Below, one piece after another: positions 1-8,915 of a DNA stretch of 64,000 bases (the first letter of the stretch is position 1; the number at the start of each line of letters is the position of its first letter). The DNA comes from Blattabacterium cuenoti (GTDB lineage: Bacteria > Bacteroidota > Bacteroidia > Flavobacteriales > Blattabacteriaceae), in NCBI RefSeq assembly GCF_014251255.1, contig NZ_CP059182.1:124001-188000 (forward strand), in the 5' to 3' direction. The notes beneath the pieces were generated by a model that did not search any database, was not told the origin of the DNA, and saw nothing but the letters and a program-made list of their open reading frames with translations. A program made the position numbers and the translations under genes.

Positions 1-815
1 GGATCTATATATTTATCTTTAATTTCTCTAGACATTTTTTTAAGAACGGATTCCATATTTTTTTTAGCTGTTTCTATATTTTTTTTCTCCCCTTTATTAT
101 AAGCATCTTGTATTTTTTCATAAGTTTCTTTCGGAAATTTAACATCAATTGGCAACCATATAACATTTCCATCTCCAAGTCCTGGAAGTTTAATTGCAAA
201 TTCCACTACACAATTTGTACTAGATTTTGTAATCACATTACATGCATATTGATCTGGAGAAAGAATTTGTTGCAACAACATTGAAAGTTGCATTTCGCTA
301 AAACTACCACATATTTTTACGTGATTCAAAGTTTTTTTTAGAGAACTAACATCTTGTGCTAAGTTTTTCATTTTTACTAATCCTTCCTGTAAAGAAAATA
401 ATTGGGTTCCAATAATTTCAAATGATTTTCCTAAATGTAAATTCAAAGATTTTTGTAATTTTTCATTTACAATATCTTTGATTTCTTCTAATTTTTTTTC
501 TGTTATTTCAATAAATTTTTCTTGTTTTTTATGAAAAAAATTCAAATTATTTATTTGATTTTCAATAATAAAAGAATTTTTTTTCTCTATAAATTCTTGA
601 AAATCTCTTATATATTGTATGAGTTCTTTTTTTACTTCTTTTAAAGAATTTAGAAATTCTATTCTATCATATTGATATGCTTTTTGTATTTCATTTTTAT
701 GATTCCTTAATTCTTCTCTTAAAAAAAATTCTAATTTTTTAAAAAAATAAAAAGATATGAAAAAGAAAATAAAAGTACATAAACATAAAAAACACAAAGT
801 ATAATAATACAACAT
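1..815 (-). CDS. rmuC: DNA recombination protein RmuC, 3' end cut by window edge
   Basis: About 271 N-terminal codons of an RmuC-family protein; the C-terminus lies beyond position 1. It opens with a single hydrophobic segment (about residues 4-26), then a long charged, lysine-rich coiled coil, then the start of the conserved RmuC core, including LPGLGDGNVIWLPIDVKFP. RmuC proteins are membrane-anchored, nuclease-like factors that limit DNA inversion and rearrangement; the exact activity is not settled. The ATG at 815 was chosen because it directly precedes the membrane segment. The frame stays open to the window edge. It reads in the same direction as the downstream-numbered tRNA and rho. Confidence 0.85.
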   Translation of the reverse strand, partial: MLYYYTLCFLCLCTFIFFFISFYFFKKLEFFLREELRNHKNEIQKAYQYDRIEFLNSLKEVKKELIQYIRDFQEFIEKKNSFIIENQINNLNFFHKKQEKFIEITEKKLEEIKDIVNEKLQKSLNLHLGKSFEIIGTQLFSLQEGLVKMKNLAQDVSSLKKTLNHVKICGSFSEMQLSMLLQQILSPDQYACNVITKSSTNCVVEFAIKLPGLGDGNVIWLPIDVKFPKETYEKIQDAYNKGEKKNIETAKKNMESVLKKMSREIKDKYID

Positions 816-937
816 ATTTGTCTAATTACTTTTTTATTCTCTATATAGAATTAAATCAAGTAAATAAAAATCATAAGAATGAGGAGAGATAACGAAAATT
901 AGTTTTTTTTTTACATAACTATTTTCATGAACAAAAA

Positions 938-1010
<73 letters not shown>

Positions 1011-1087
1011 ATTTGGAATAATATAATATTTTTCATCAAAAAAATCAAATATTCAATATAAAAATTTATCTATTCTATTATCCTATC

Positions 1088-2632
1088 CTATCCATTCATG
1101 GATATTAAAAATTCTTCATTATTTTGAGTTCTAGCTATACGTGATCTTAGAAATTCCATAGCTTCTACTGGATTCATATCGGAAAGATGCTTTCTTAAAA
1201 TCCACATTCTTTGTAATGTATTATGATCTAATAGTAAATCATCTTTTCTAGTACTGGAAGAAACAAGATCAATAGCAGGATAAATTCGTTTATTAGAAAT
1301 TCTTCTATCTAATTGAAGTTCTTTATTTCCTGTTCCCTTAAATTCTTCAAAAATAACTTCATCCATTTTTGATCCTGTATCAATCATTGCTGTCGCAATA
1401 ATTGATAAGGAACCCCCGTTTTCTATATTTCTAGCTGCTCCGAAAAATCTTTTGGGTCTATGCAAGGCATTTGCATCTACACCTCCTGATAACACTTTTC
1501 CAGATGTAGGAGCTACAGTATTATATGCTCTTGCTAAACGAGTTATAGAATCTAATAAAATAACAACATCGTGAGAACATTCTACCATTCTTTTAGCTTT
1601 TTGTAATACTATATTAGCGACTTTTACATGTCTATCTGCTGGTTCATCAAAAGTAGAAGCAATCACTTCTCCTTTAACATTCCTTTGCATATCAGTTACT
1701 TCTTCTGGACGTTCATCAATAAGTAATATAATCAAATATACTTCTGGATGATTTGCCGCAATAGCGTTAGCTATTTCTTTCAGCAAAGTCGTTTTTCCTG
1801 TTTTTGGAGGAGCAACAATCATTCCTCTTTGTCCTTTCCCTATAGGAGTGAAAAGATCCACTATTCTTGTGGAAAGAGTCGCATTTTTTTCAGCTAATTT
1901 AAATTTTTCATTAGGAAAAAGAGGAGTCAAATGTTCAAAAGAATCTCTTTCTCTTACAAAAAAAGGAGGTCTTCCATTAATTTCAAGAATTTTTATTAAA
2001 GGAAAATATTTTTCTCCATCTTTGGGAGGACGAACTTCTCCTCTTATTGTATCTCCTGTCTTCATTCCAAATAATCTAATTTGAGATTGAGATACGTATA
2101 TATCATCAGGAGATGATAAATAATTAAAATCAGAAGATCTCAAGAAACCATAATTTTCTGGCATAATCTCTAGAACCCCTTCACTAATAATAATTCCTTC
2201 AAATTCATATTCAGGAGTACGATATTTATTTATATTTTTTTTCGTTAAAGTACTACTACTTTCTCTTTCTGTTCCAGAAAAAGAATTTTTTTGAAAGTGT
2301 TGATTTTCTTTCTGGTATTGGTATTTTTTGACAGTTTCTTCTTGAGTTTTTGTTTTGGAAGAACTTTTAAAACGTTCTTGAGAAGTTAATTTTTTTTTTT
2401 CATTTCCATTTTTTAATAATGTCTTGGATTCAATATTTTTTTTGCCTTTAAATCCTTTTTTAAAAAGATTTTCTGACGAAGTTGTTGTTGTTTTTTTTTT
2501 ATTAAAAATAGAAATAATTTTTTCTAGGAGTTCGTTTTTTCGCAATTGGGTACATTTTTTTAATCCTGAAGAACGAGCAATCTCCTGTAATTCAAAAAGT
2601 TTTTTACTTTTTAATTCAGTAATATCAAACAT
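1088..2632 (-). CDS. rho: transcription termination factor Rho
   Basis: Hexameric RNA-dependent ATPase that ends transcription. The 514 residues contain a Rho N-terminal helical domain (about 1-45), a lysine/serine-rich low-complexity insert (about 46-140) common in Bacteroidetes Rho, an OB-fold RNA-binding domain (about 145-220) and the RecA-like motor. Walker A is at about 270-282 ([13 protein letters not shown]) and Walker B is the [16 protein letters not shown] region. E. coli Rho is about 419 residues, so the insert explains the extra length. Rho may matter here because gene ends in this window lack recognisable intrinsic terminators. Confidence 0.97.
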   Translation of the reverse strand: MFDITELKSKKLFELQEIARSSGLKKCTQLRKNELLEKIISIFNKKKTTTTSSENLFKKGFKGKKNIESKTLLKNGNEKKKLTSQERFKSSSKTKTQEETVKKYQYQKENQHFQKNSFSGTERESSSTLTKKNINKYRTPEYEFEGIIISEGVLEIMPENYGFLRSSDFNYLSSPDDIYVSQSQIRLFGMKTGDTIRGEVRPPKDGEKYFPLIKILEINGRPPFFVRERDSFEHLTPLFPNEKFKLAEKNATLSTRIVDLFTPIGKGQRGMIVAPPKTGKTTLLKEIANAIAANHPEVYLIILLIDERPEEVTDMQRNVKGEVIASTFDEPADRHVKVANIVLQKAKRMVECSHDVVILLDSITRLARAYNTVAPTSGKVLSGGVDANALHRPKRFFGAARNIENGGSLSIIATAMIDTGSKMDEVIFEEFKGTGNKELQLDRRISNKRIYPAIDLVSSSTRKDDLLLDHNTLQRMWILRKHLSDMNPVEAMEFLRSRIARTQNNEEFLISMNG

Positions 2633-3024
2633 AAAGTAAAGTAATTGGGTTTTTTGTGTATTATAGCCATTTTTTTTTACTTCCTAAAATTTTTTGGCTG
2701 AATTTGATTTCATTTATTGAAATGCATTACATCCTTTTTCTTTTTTCTCTTTTTTTTCTGATTTTGTTTTTTTTGTGAATAATAAAGCAGTTCAACAAAT
2801 GCAATTATACATATTAATTTTAACTTCGAAAATTTTTAATTAAAATTATATTATTATTCCATGTTATATCATTAACTCCAAACTATTGATTTATTTTACG
2901 TTACGATAGAATCAAGAATAAGACTTATTTGTTTTCATATAAATTGTGCTGAAAGAATTTTCATATACAAAAAAAATCTTTTTTATATATTTGATTATGT
3001 ATTTTTTCCTATGATTTTTCAAAT
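2633..3024. other. 392-bp non-coding divergent spacer between rho and prfA
   Basis: No convincing reading frame, tRNA or strong hairpin is visible. The stretch is T-rich on the plus strand and must hold the start signals for rho (minus) and prfA (plus). The only motif I can point to is a TAnnTTTG-like element at 2986-2993, listed separately. It could be an eroded gene, but no family signature remains. Confidence 0.5.
2986..2993 (+). promoter_or_regulatory. candidate Bacteroidetes -7 element for prfA
   Basis: TATATTTG fits the Bacteroidetes TAnnTTTG -7 consensus and lies 32 bp before the prfA ATG, a plausible distance. The -33 TTTG element is at best degenerate. In such AT-rich DNA chance matches are common, so this is tentative. 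Confidence 0.3.
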
Positions 3025-4182
3025 ATGAAAGATATTAATAAGGAAAAATTTGAAATAAAAAAAATGAAAAAAACTTCATTGATTAAAAAGTTTGAAGTTT
3101 TTGAAAAAGAATTTCATGAAATTTCAAATTCTATTATAGAAACAAACATATATAATAATCATAATCAATATAAAACATTATTAAAGAAGTATAAGAGACT
3201 AGAAAAAATAGTTCATATTTATGATGAATACAAAAAAAAATTAAGTTCTCTTCAAGAAGCAAATTCTCTTTTGAAAACAGACTCTGATCCTGAAATGAAG
3301 GAAATAGCTTTTTTGGAAAAAAAAAAAATTTTAGAAGATTTATCCTTTATTGAAAAAAAATCCCATCATCTTTTTTTTTCTAATAAAAAAGAAAAAAAAA
3401 CAGAAGATTATAGAAACGCAATTATGGAATTACGATCCGGAACAGGAGGAAATGAAGCATGTCTTTTTGTAGAAGATGTATTACGAATGTACGTTCTTTA
3501 TTTTAAACAAGTAGGTTGGAAATATGAAATCATACATGCTCAAAAAGGAGGTTCTAATAAAGGATACAAAGAAATCATTTTAGATGTAAGAAATAATAGT
3601 AGGAGTACTTCTCCTACTGTAAACAATGAAAAAAAAGAAGTTTATGGAAATCTAAAATTTGAATCTGGAGTCCATAGAGTACAAAGAATTCCAGAAACAG
3701 AATCTCAAGGAAGAGTTCATACATCTGCTATTACAGTAGCAGTTTTACCTGAAGTAGAAGATATAGATGTCAATATCAATTTGTCCGATATAAAAAAAGA
3801 AACATTTCGATCAAGTGGAGCTGGTGGTCAGCATGTTAATAAAACAGAATCTGCTGTAAGACTAACTCATATTCCAAGTAAAATAACAGTAGAATGTCAA
3901 GAAGGACGTTCACAACACAAAAATTTTGAAAAAGCAATGAATGTTTTACGATCACGTATTTATCAAAATGAAAAGGAGAAAAGATTAAAAGAACGATCCA
4001 TAAAAAGAAAATGTTTGATTTCTACAGGAGACCGTTCTGTGAAAATACGTACTTATAATTATCCTAAAAGTAGAGTAACAGATCATAGAATTCATAAATC
4101 AATTTATGATCTTATAGGATTTATGAACGGAAATATTCAAAAAATGATTGATCTTTTGAAATCATTCGAAAATAAATCTTAA
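3025..4182 (+). CDS. prfA: peptide chain release factor 1
   Basis: Reads UAA and UAG stop codons and triggers peptide release on the ribosome. The GGQ catalytic motif is at residues 267-269 (SSGAGGQHVN). The RF1-type stop-reading tripeptide PxT is present as PET at 223-225, where RF2 would have SPF. Length is 385 residues against about 360 in the family; the excess is a lysine-rich N-terminus, and a second ATG at 3064 (codon 14) is an alternative start. The gene contains a 12-A run at 3317-3328 yet stays in frame. It converges on accC with a 10-bp gap. Confidence 0.96.
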   Translation: MKDINKEKFEIKKMKKTSLIKKFEVFEKEFHEISNSIIETNIYNNHNQYKTLLKKYKRLEKIVHIYDEYKKKLSSLQEANSLLKTDSDPEMKEIAFLEKKKILEDLSFIEKKSHHLFFSNKKEKKTEDYRNAIMELRSGTGGNEACLFVEDVLRMYVLYFKQVGWKYEIIHAQKGGSNKGYKEIILDVRNNSRSTSPTVNNEKKEVYGNLKFESGVHRVQRIPETESQGRVHTSAITVAVLPEVEDIDVNINLSDIKKETFRSSGAGGQHVNKTESAVRLTHIPSKITVECQEGRSQHKNFEKAMNVLRSRIYQNEKEKRLKERSIKRKCLISTGDRSVKIRTYNYPKSRVTDHRIHKSIYDLIGFMNGNIQKMIDLLKSFENKS

Positions 4183-4192
4183 AAAATTTATT

Positions 4193-5548
4193 TTATTTGA
4201 ATTTGGAATCTAAATGAAATGTATTTAATAAATTTGTATGATATTTTCCTTTCAAAAAATCATCATTTTGCATAAGCTGTTTATGAAAAGGAATCGTTGT
4301 ACAAATTCCTTCTATAATAAATTCATCTAATGAACGACGCATTTTTCCAATAGTTTCTTTTCTATTTTTTGCTGTAGTAATAACTTTTGCAATCATGGAA
4401 TCATAATAAGGTGGGACCTGGTATCCAGCATAAATATGCGTATCCACACGAACTCCTTTTCCTCCTGGTAAATGCATTTGAGTTATTTCTCCAGGCATAG
4501 GACGAAAATTATTATAAGGTTCTTCGGCATTAATTCTACATTCTATTGAATGCATTTTTGGATAACAATTTTTTTTTACAGAAAGTTTTCTTCCACAAGC
4601 TAAAAAAATTTGTTCTTGGACAAGATCCAATCCGATTACTTCTTCCGTAATAGGATGTTCTACTTGAATTCTAGGATTCATCTCCATAAAATAAAAATTT
4701 TTATTCTTATCCATTAAAAATTCTATCGTCCCTACTCCTTCATAATGAATAAATTCAGCTGCTTTTACTGCGACTTCTCCCATTTTTTTTCTTAAAGATG
4801 GAGTTAAAAATGGAGAAGGAGATTCTTCCACAAGTTTTTGATTTCTTCTTTGAATAGAACAATCTCTTTCTGATAAATGACACACTTTTCCATATTGATC
4901 TCCAACTATTTGAATTTCTATATGTCTTGGATTCAAAATTAATTTCTCTATATACAGATCCTTTTTTCCAAAACATGCTAAAGCTTCTTTTTTAGCTTCT
5001 TCCCAGGATTTTTTTAAATAATTTTTATCTAAAACAGATCGTATTCCTTTTCCTCCACCTCCAGAAACAGCTTTAATTATAATAGGATATCCTATTCTTT
5101 CTGCAATATTTTCTATTTCCTTATAAGAAGATTCAACAAAACAACCAGATCCAGGTAAGCAAGAAATTCCAGCTTTTTTCATGGTATTCTTAGCTGAAAT
5201 TTTATTTCCTATTTGAATCATATGATTTGGAAGTGGTCCTATAAACTTCATTCCATGTTTTTTGCACATAGATGAGAAATATGGATTCTCAGATAAGAAA
5301 CCATATCCAGGGTGAATAGCATCTGCATTCGTTATTTCAGCTGCGGATATTAAATTTGGAACATTTAAATACGATTGAGATGGAGAAGGTGGACCTATGC
5401 ATACTGCTTCATCCGCAAAATAAACATGAAGACTATTTTTATCTGCTGTAGAATAAACTGCTACTGTTTTTATTCCCATTTCTTTAGCAGTTCGTATAAT
5501 ACGTAAAGCTATTTCTCCCCTGTTAGCAATTAATATTTTTTTAAACAT
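4193..5548 (-). CDS. accC: biotin carboxylase subunit of acetyl-CoA carboxylase
   Basis: ATP-grasp enzyme that carboxylates the biotin on AccB using bicarbonate, the first half-reaction of fatty-acid synthesis. The 451 residues match the family length. The N-terminus KILIANRGEIALRIIR is the standard biotin-carboxylase opening, the glycine-rich ATP loop SGGGGKGIR is at about 162-170, and the EMNPRIQVEHPITE active-site segment is present. It lies 42 bp downstream of accB in the same direction, in the order rpmF-accB-accC. Confidence 0.97.
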   Translation of the reverse strand: MFKKILIANRGEIALRIIRTAKEMGIKTVAVYSTADKNSLHVYFADEAVCIGPPSPSQSYLNVPNLISAAEITNADAIHPGYGFLSENPYFSSMCKKHGMKFIGPLPNHMIQIGNKISAKNTMKKAGISCLPGSGCFVESSYKEIENIAERIGYPIIIKAVSGGGGKGIRSVLDKNYLKKSWEEAKKEALACFGKKDLYIEKLILNPRHIEIQIVGDQYGKVCHLSERDCSIQRRNQKLVEESPSPFLTPSLRKKMGEVAVKAAEFIHYEGVGTIEFLMDKNKNFYFMEMNPRIQVEHPITEEVIGLDLVQEQIFLACGRKLSVKKNCYPKMHSIECRINAEEPYNNFRPMPGEITQMHLPGGKGVRVDTHIYAGYQVPPYYDSMIAKVITTAKNRKETIGKMRRSLDEFIIEGICTTIPFHKQLMQNDDFLKGKYHTNLLNTFHLDSKFK

Positions 5549-5590
5549 AACACCAATTGTTTCATTGTTTATTAATTTTATGTTTAGATA

Positions 5591-6070
5591 TTAGATAGGG
5601 GCCAATAAAAATAAAGGTTGATCATAATCAACTGGAGAAGCGTTTTCAACAAGAATTTTAACAATTTTTCCATCCACTTCAGATTCAATATCATTGAATA
5701 ATTTCATTGCTTCTATAACACAAACTTTTGTTCCTTTTTTTATTTTATCTCCTACCTGAACAAAAGACTCTTGATCTGGATGAGGCTTACGATAAAATGT
5801 TCCAATCATAGGGGATTTAATTGTTAAATACTCGCTTTCTTTTTCTTTATGATTTAATTCCTTTTTATTTTTTTTTTGATTATAAAATCTGTCATAAAAA
5901 TCACAAGATTTATTTTTCTCATTTTTCGATGAGTCATTAAATTTTTTTTTCTTTTTTTTGAAAATTTTATTTTTTACATAAATTTTAGTATTTTCTATTT
6001 GTATTTCTATTTCATGAATATCAGATTTTGAAATAAATTCAATCAGAAATTGAATATCTTTTAAGTCCAT
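5591..6070 (-). CDS. accB: biotin carboxyl carrier protein of acetyl-CoA carboxylase
   Basis: Carries CO2 on biotin between AccC and the AccA/AccD transferase. The C-terminal biotinyl domain ends with VIEAMKLFNDIE; the lysine of EAMKL (residue 123 from this start) is the biotinylation site. The middle is a lysine/asparagine-rich linker (about 38-78), longer and more charged than the usual Ala/Pro linker, probably from AT drift. I start at ATG 6070 (MDLKDIQFLIE, matching other AccB proteins); an in-frame TTG at 6076 would add two residues. Sixteen or so bases separate it from rpmF. Confidence 0.95.
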   Translation of the reverse strand: MDLKDIQFLIEFISKSDIHEIEIQIENTKIYVKNKIFKKKKKKFNDSSKNEKNKSCDFYDRFYNQKKNKKELNHKEKESEYLTIKSPMIGTFYRKPHPDQESFVQVGDKIKKGTKVCVIEAMKLFNDIESEVDGKIVKILVENASPVDYDQPLFLLAPI

Positions 6071-6091
6071 AAACAATGATAATGATATGAT

Positions 6092-6274
6092 TTATTTTTT
6101 TAATAGAATTTTTCCTCTATAACAAAGTTCATTTTTATTATTCCAATAAGCATAATGATATAAATGTTTTTGATTGGTTAAAGAACATTTCATTAACGAA
6201 GGTTCTTTTATTTTCAAATGAGTCCTTCTTTTATTTCTTCTGGATTTAGATTGTCTTCTTTTAGGATGTGCCAT
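6092..6274 (-). CDS. rpmF: 50S ribosomal protein L32
   Basis: A 60-residue basic protein opening MAHPKRRQSKSRRNKRRTH, the classic L32 N-terminus. Of the two zinc-binding cysteine pairs found in some L32 proteins only single cysteines remain (Cys30, and one in ELCYRGK), so it is probably a zinc-free form. It is first of the rpmF-accB-accC group and is divergent from proS. Confidence 0.95.
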   Translation of the reverse strand: MAHPKRRQSKSRRNKRRTHLKIKEPSLMKCSLTNQKHLYHYAYWNNKNELCYRGKILLKK

Positions 6275-6367
6275 GTGGTTATTTTTTTATTAACTAATAA
6301 AGTAAATCAAATTCCAAAAATAATTTTTTTATCTTTATTTTATTTTTTTTGTCGATTTCATATTGAT

Positions 6368-7855
6368 ATGAGTCATCAGTTAACTCAACGGAACAAAAAT
6401 TATTCTAAGTGGTATAACGAAATTATCATTAAATCTGGTTTAGCAGAATTTTCTGGAATTCGTGGGTTTATGATTATTAAACCATATGGAATTTCTATAT
6501 GGGAAATCATAAAAAAAAAATTGGATCAAATGTTTAAAAAAACGGGTCATCAAAATGTTTATTTTCCTTTATTAATTCCTAAATCTTTTTTTTCAAAAGA
6601 AAAACAACATATTAAAAGTTTTTCCAAAGAATGTGCAATAGTGACGCATTATAAATTGAAAAAAGAAAAAAATGAAAAAGAATTGATAATTGATCCACAA
6701 TCGAAATTACAAGAGGAACTAATTATACGACCTACTTCTGAAAGTATCATATGGAAAACTTATAAACGTTGGATTCAGTCTTATAGAGATCTTCCTATTC
6801 TTTTAAATCAATGGGGAAATGCTATTAGATGGGAAATGAGAACTCGTCTTTTTTTAAGAACTTCTGAATTTTTATGGCAAGAAGGACATACGGCTCATTC
6901 TACTAAAAAAGAAGCTATAGAAGAAACAAAAAAAATATTAAATATTTATACGAATTTTTCTGAAAATTTTATGGCCGTTCCTGTATTACAGGGAATTAAA
7001 CCTTATATGGATAAATTTTCTGGATCTGAAACTACATATTGTATTGAAGCTCTTATGCAAGATGGAAAAGCTTTGCAAATAGGAACTTCTCATTTTCTTG
7101 GACAAAATTTTTCGAAAGCTTTCGATGTAAAATTCACTAATTTCAATGGAAAAAAAGAATATGTGTGGGCTACATCTTGGGGAATTTCCACAAGATTGAT
7201 AGGAGGATTAATTATGTCTCATTCGGACGATAATGGATTAATTCTTCCTCCAAAAATAGCTCCCATTCAAACTGTTATAATTCCTATATATAAAAATAAA
7301 AGAGAATTAAATCAAATTAACGAAATTACAGAAAAAATAAGAAATGTACTTGAAAAAAAAGGAATCAGTGTTAAATATGATGACAGAGATATTTTTACTC
7401 CTGGTTGGAAATTTAATGAATACGAAATGAAAGGAATTCCTATAAGAATTAGTATTGGATCATATGAAATAAAACAAGAAAAAGCAGAAGTTTTTAGAAG
7501 AGATACATACGAAAAAATGTATGTTTCTTGGAATTGTTTAAAAAACTTTATTCCAGAACTCCTTGAGAAAATACAAAAAAATCTTTATGAAAAAGCTTTA
7601 CAAAGAACAAAAAAATATACAATAATGTTAGATAACTATAATGATTTTAAAAAAAGAATAAATGATACGGGAGGTTTTATTCTTGCTCATTGGGATGGAA
7701 CAATAAATACAGGAAAAAAAATTCAAGAAGAAACAGAAGCAACTATACGTTGTATTCCAATTTATAATAAAAAAAACGATGTAAAAAAAATAGGAAAATG
7801 TATCTATTCTGGAAAAACTTCTAATCAACGTGTGATTTTTGCAAAATCTTACTAA
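6368..7855 (+). CDS. proS: prolyl-tRNA synthetase (short, archaeal/eukaryote-like type)
   Basis: Class II synthetase that charges tRNA-Pro. The 495 residues are the short form without the YbaK-like editing insert of E. coli ProS. Signatures include IIRPTSESIIWKTYKRWI, ALRWEMRTR-like NAIRWEMRTRLFLRTSEFLW (motif 2) and the WEGTVNT-like end region. The frame is open upstream to 6218 but that part overlaps rpmF antisense; ATG 6368 (MSHQLTQRNKNYSKWYN) gives the N-terminus expected for the family. It converges on pyrD, 20 bp apart. Confidence 0.95.
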   Translation: MSHQLTQRNKNYSKWYNEIIIKSGLAEFSGIRGFMIIKPYGISIWEIIKKKLDQMFKKTGHQNVYFPLLIPKSFFSKEKQHIKSFSKECAIVTHYKLKKEKNEKELIIDPQSKLQEELIIRPTSESIIWKTYKRWIQSYRDLPILLNQWGNAIRWEMRTRLFLRTSEFLWQEGHTAHSTKKEAIEETKKILNIYTNFSENFMAVPVLQGIKPYMDKFSGSETTYCIEALMQDGKALQIGTSHFLGQNFSKAFDVKFTNFNGKKEYVWATSWGISTRLIGGLIMSHSDDNGLILPPKIAPIQTVIIPIYKNKRELNQINEITEKIRNVLEKKGISVKYDDRDIFTPGWKFNEYEMKGIPIRISIGSYEIKQEKAEVFRRDTYEKMYVSWNCLKNFIPELLEKIQKNLYEKALQRTKKYTIMLDNYNDFKKRINDTGGFILAHWDGTINTGKKIQEETEATIRCIPIYNKKNDVKKIGKCIYSGKTSNQRVIFAKSY

Positions 7856-7875
7856 TAACTAAACTTAAAAAAATT

Positions 7876-8820
7876 TTAAATTACGTTTAGTTTTCCTTTG
7901 AATTCTTCTATGGAAGAATAGTTTTTTTCTTTTAAAATGGAAATGAATTCGTTTTTCAATCTGTCAAATACTCTAATTCCTTCTTTAAAAAATTGTGTTC
8001 CTACTTGAACAGCAGAAGCTCCACACAATATATGTTCAAAAATATCTTTTCCATAACAAATCCCTCCGCATCCAATTATAGAAATATCTTTTCTAAGAGA
8101 AACGTAAAACTTACGAATATTAGCTAATGAAAATGGTTTTATAACACGTCCTCCTATTCCTCCAAATCCTTTCTTTGGATGAAGAACTGTTGTTTCTTTA
8201 TTTGTATCAACAAAAAGACCATTGGGTAAACTATTAATGCAAGTGACAAAACAAATAGGAAATTGATTTAAAATCAAAGCCATTTTTTCAAAATGGAAAT
8301 CTTCAAAATAAGGAGGTAATTTGACTCCTAAAGGTTTATTATAAAATTTAAATATATTTTTTAGAAAATCATAAATTTTCTCAAAATCGTATCCCAATGA
8401 TACTTGATTTTTTTTTTCAACAAGATTTGGACAAGATAAATTTAATTCAATTGCATTAATATTTGGAGAAATATTTGCTTTACTGATAAGTTGATAATTT
8501 TCTTCTATAGAAAGTCCTGATATAGACAAGAAAAAAGGTTTTTTAGGTTTTTTTCTATCTAAAAAGTTTAAGTAAAAATCTATGCCAAGATTTGGTAACC
8601 CCATAGAATTAATACTTCCTATATTCCATTCAAAATATCTTGGTTCCAAATTTCCTTTTCTTGGAACCATTGTACAGCTTTTTGTTACTACTGCTCCAGA
8701 AGAACTCATTAAAATTTCAGAAAGTTCTTTTTCCGTACAACAAAGAACTCCTGACGCATTCATGATACATGATGAAAGTTTAATTCCGTTTATGCTAGAA
8801 GAAATATCTATTTTTTTCAT
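7876..8820 (-). CDS. pyrD: dihydroorotate dehydrogenase, class 1A-like
   Basis: Oxidises dihydroorotate to orotate, the fourth step of UMP synthesis. The 314 residues lack the N-terminal membrane extension of quinone-dependent class 2 enzymes. ELNLSCPN carries the catalytic cysteine typical of class 1 (class 2 uses serine). INSMGLPNLGIDFY, PLGVKLPPYF, GFGGIGG and the C-terminal FKGKL closely resemble Lactococcus PyrDA, a fumarate-using homodimer. No electron-transfer subunit gene (pyrK), needed by class 1B, is adjacent. Divergent from pyrEF across 95 bp. Class assignment is from recalled sequence similarity. Confidence 0.93.
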   Translation of the reverse strand: MKKIDISSSINGIKLSSCIMNASGVLCCTEKELSEILMSSSGAVVTKSCTMVPRKGNLEPRYFEWNIGSINSMGLPNLGIDFYLNFLDRKKPKKPFFLSISGLSIEENYQLISKANISPNINAIELNLSCPNLVEKKNQVSLGYDFEKIYDFLKNIFKFYNKPLGVKLPPYFEDFHFEKMALILNQFPICFVTCINSLPNGLFVDTNKETTVLHPKKGFGGIGGRVIKPFSLANIRKFYVSLRKDISIIGCGGICYGKDIFEHILCGASAVQVGTQFFKEGIRVFDRLKNEFISILKEKNYSSIEEFKGKLNVI

Positions 8821-8915
8821 TCTTAAATAGAAATTGTTAATAAATATACAAATTTTAAAAGGATAAAATTTTTAACTTTACATTTACATTCTTAGGTAGG
8901 TTTTTTTATGATTTT

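Noticed and set aside
6218-6367. N-terminal extension of proS to 6218
   Set aside because: The extension is antisense to rpmF, hydrophobic and unlike any ProS; the family N-terminus starts at ATG 6368.
8582-8830. Plus-strand ORF over the start of pyrD
   Set aside because: It is fully antisense to a well-conserved region of PyrD and has no family features.
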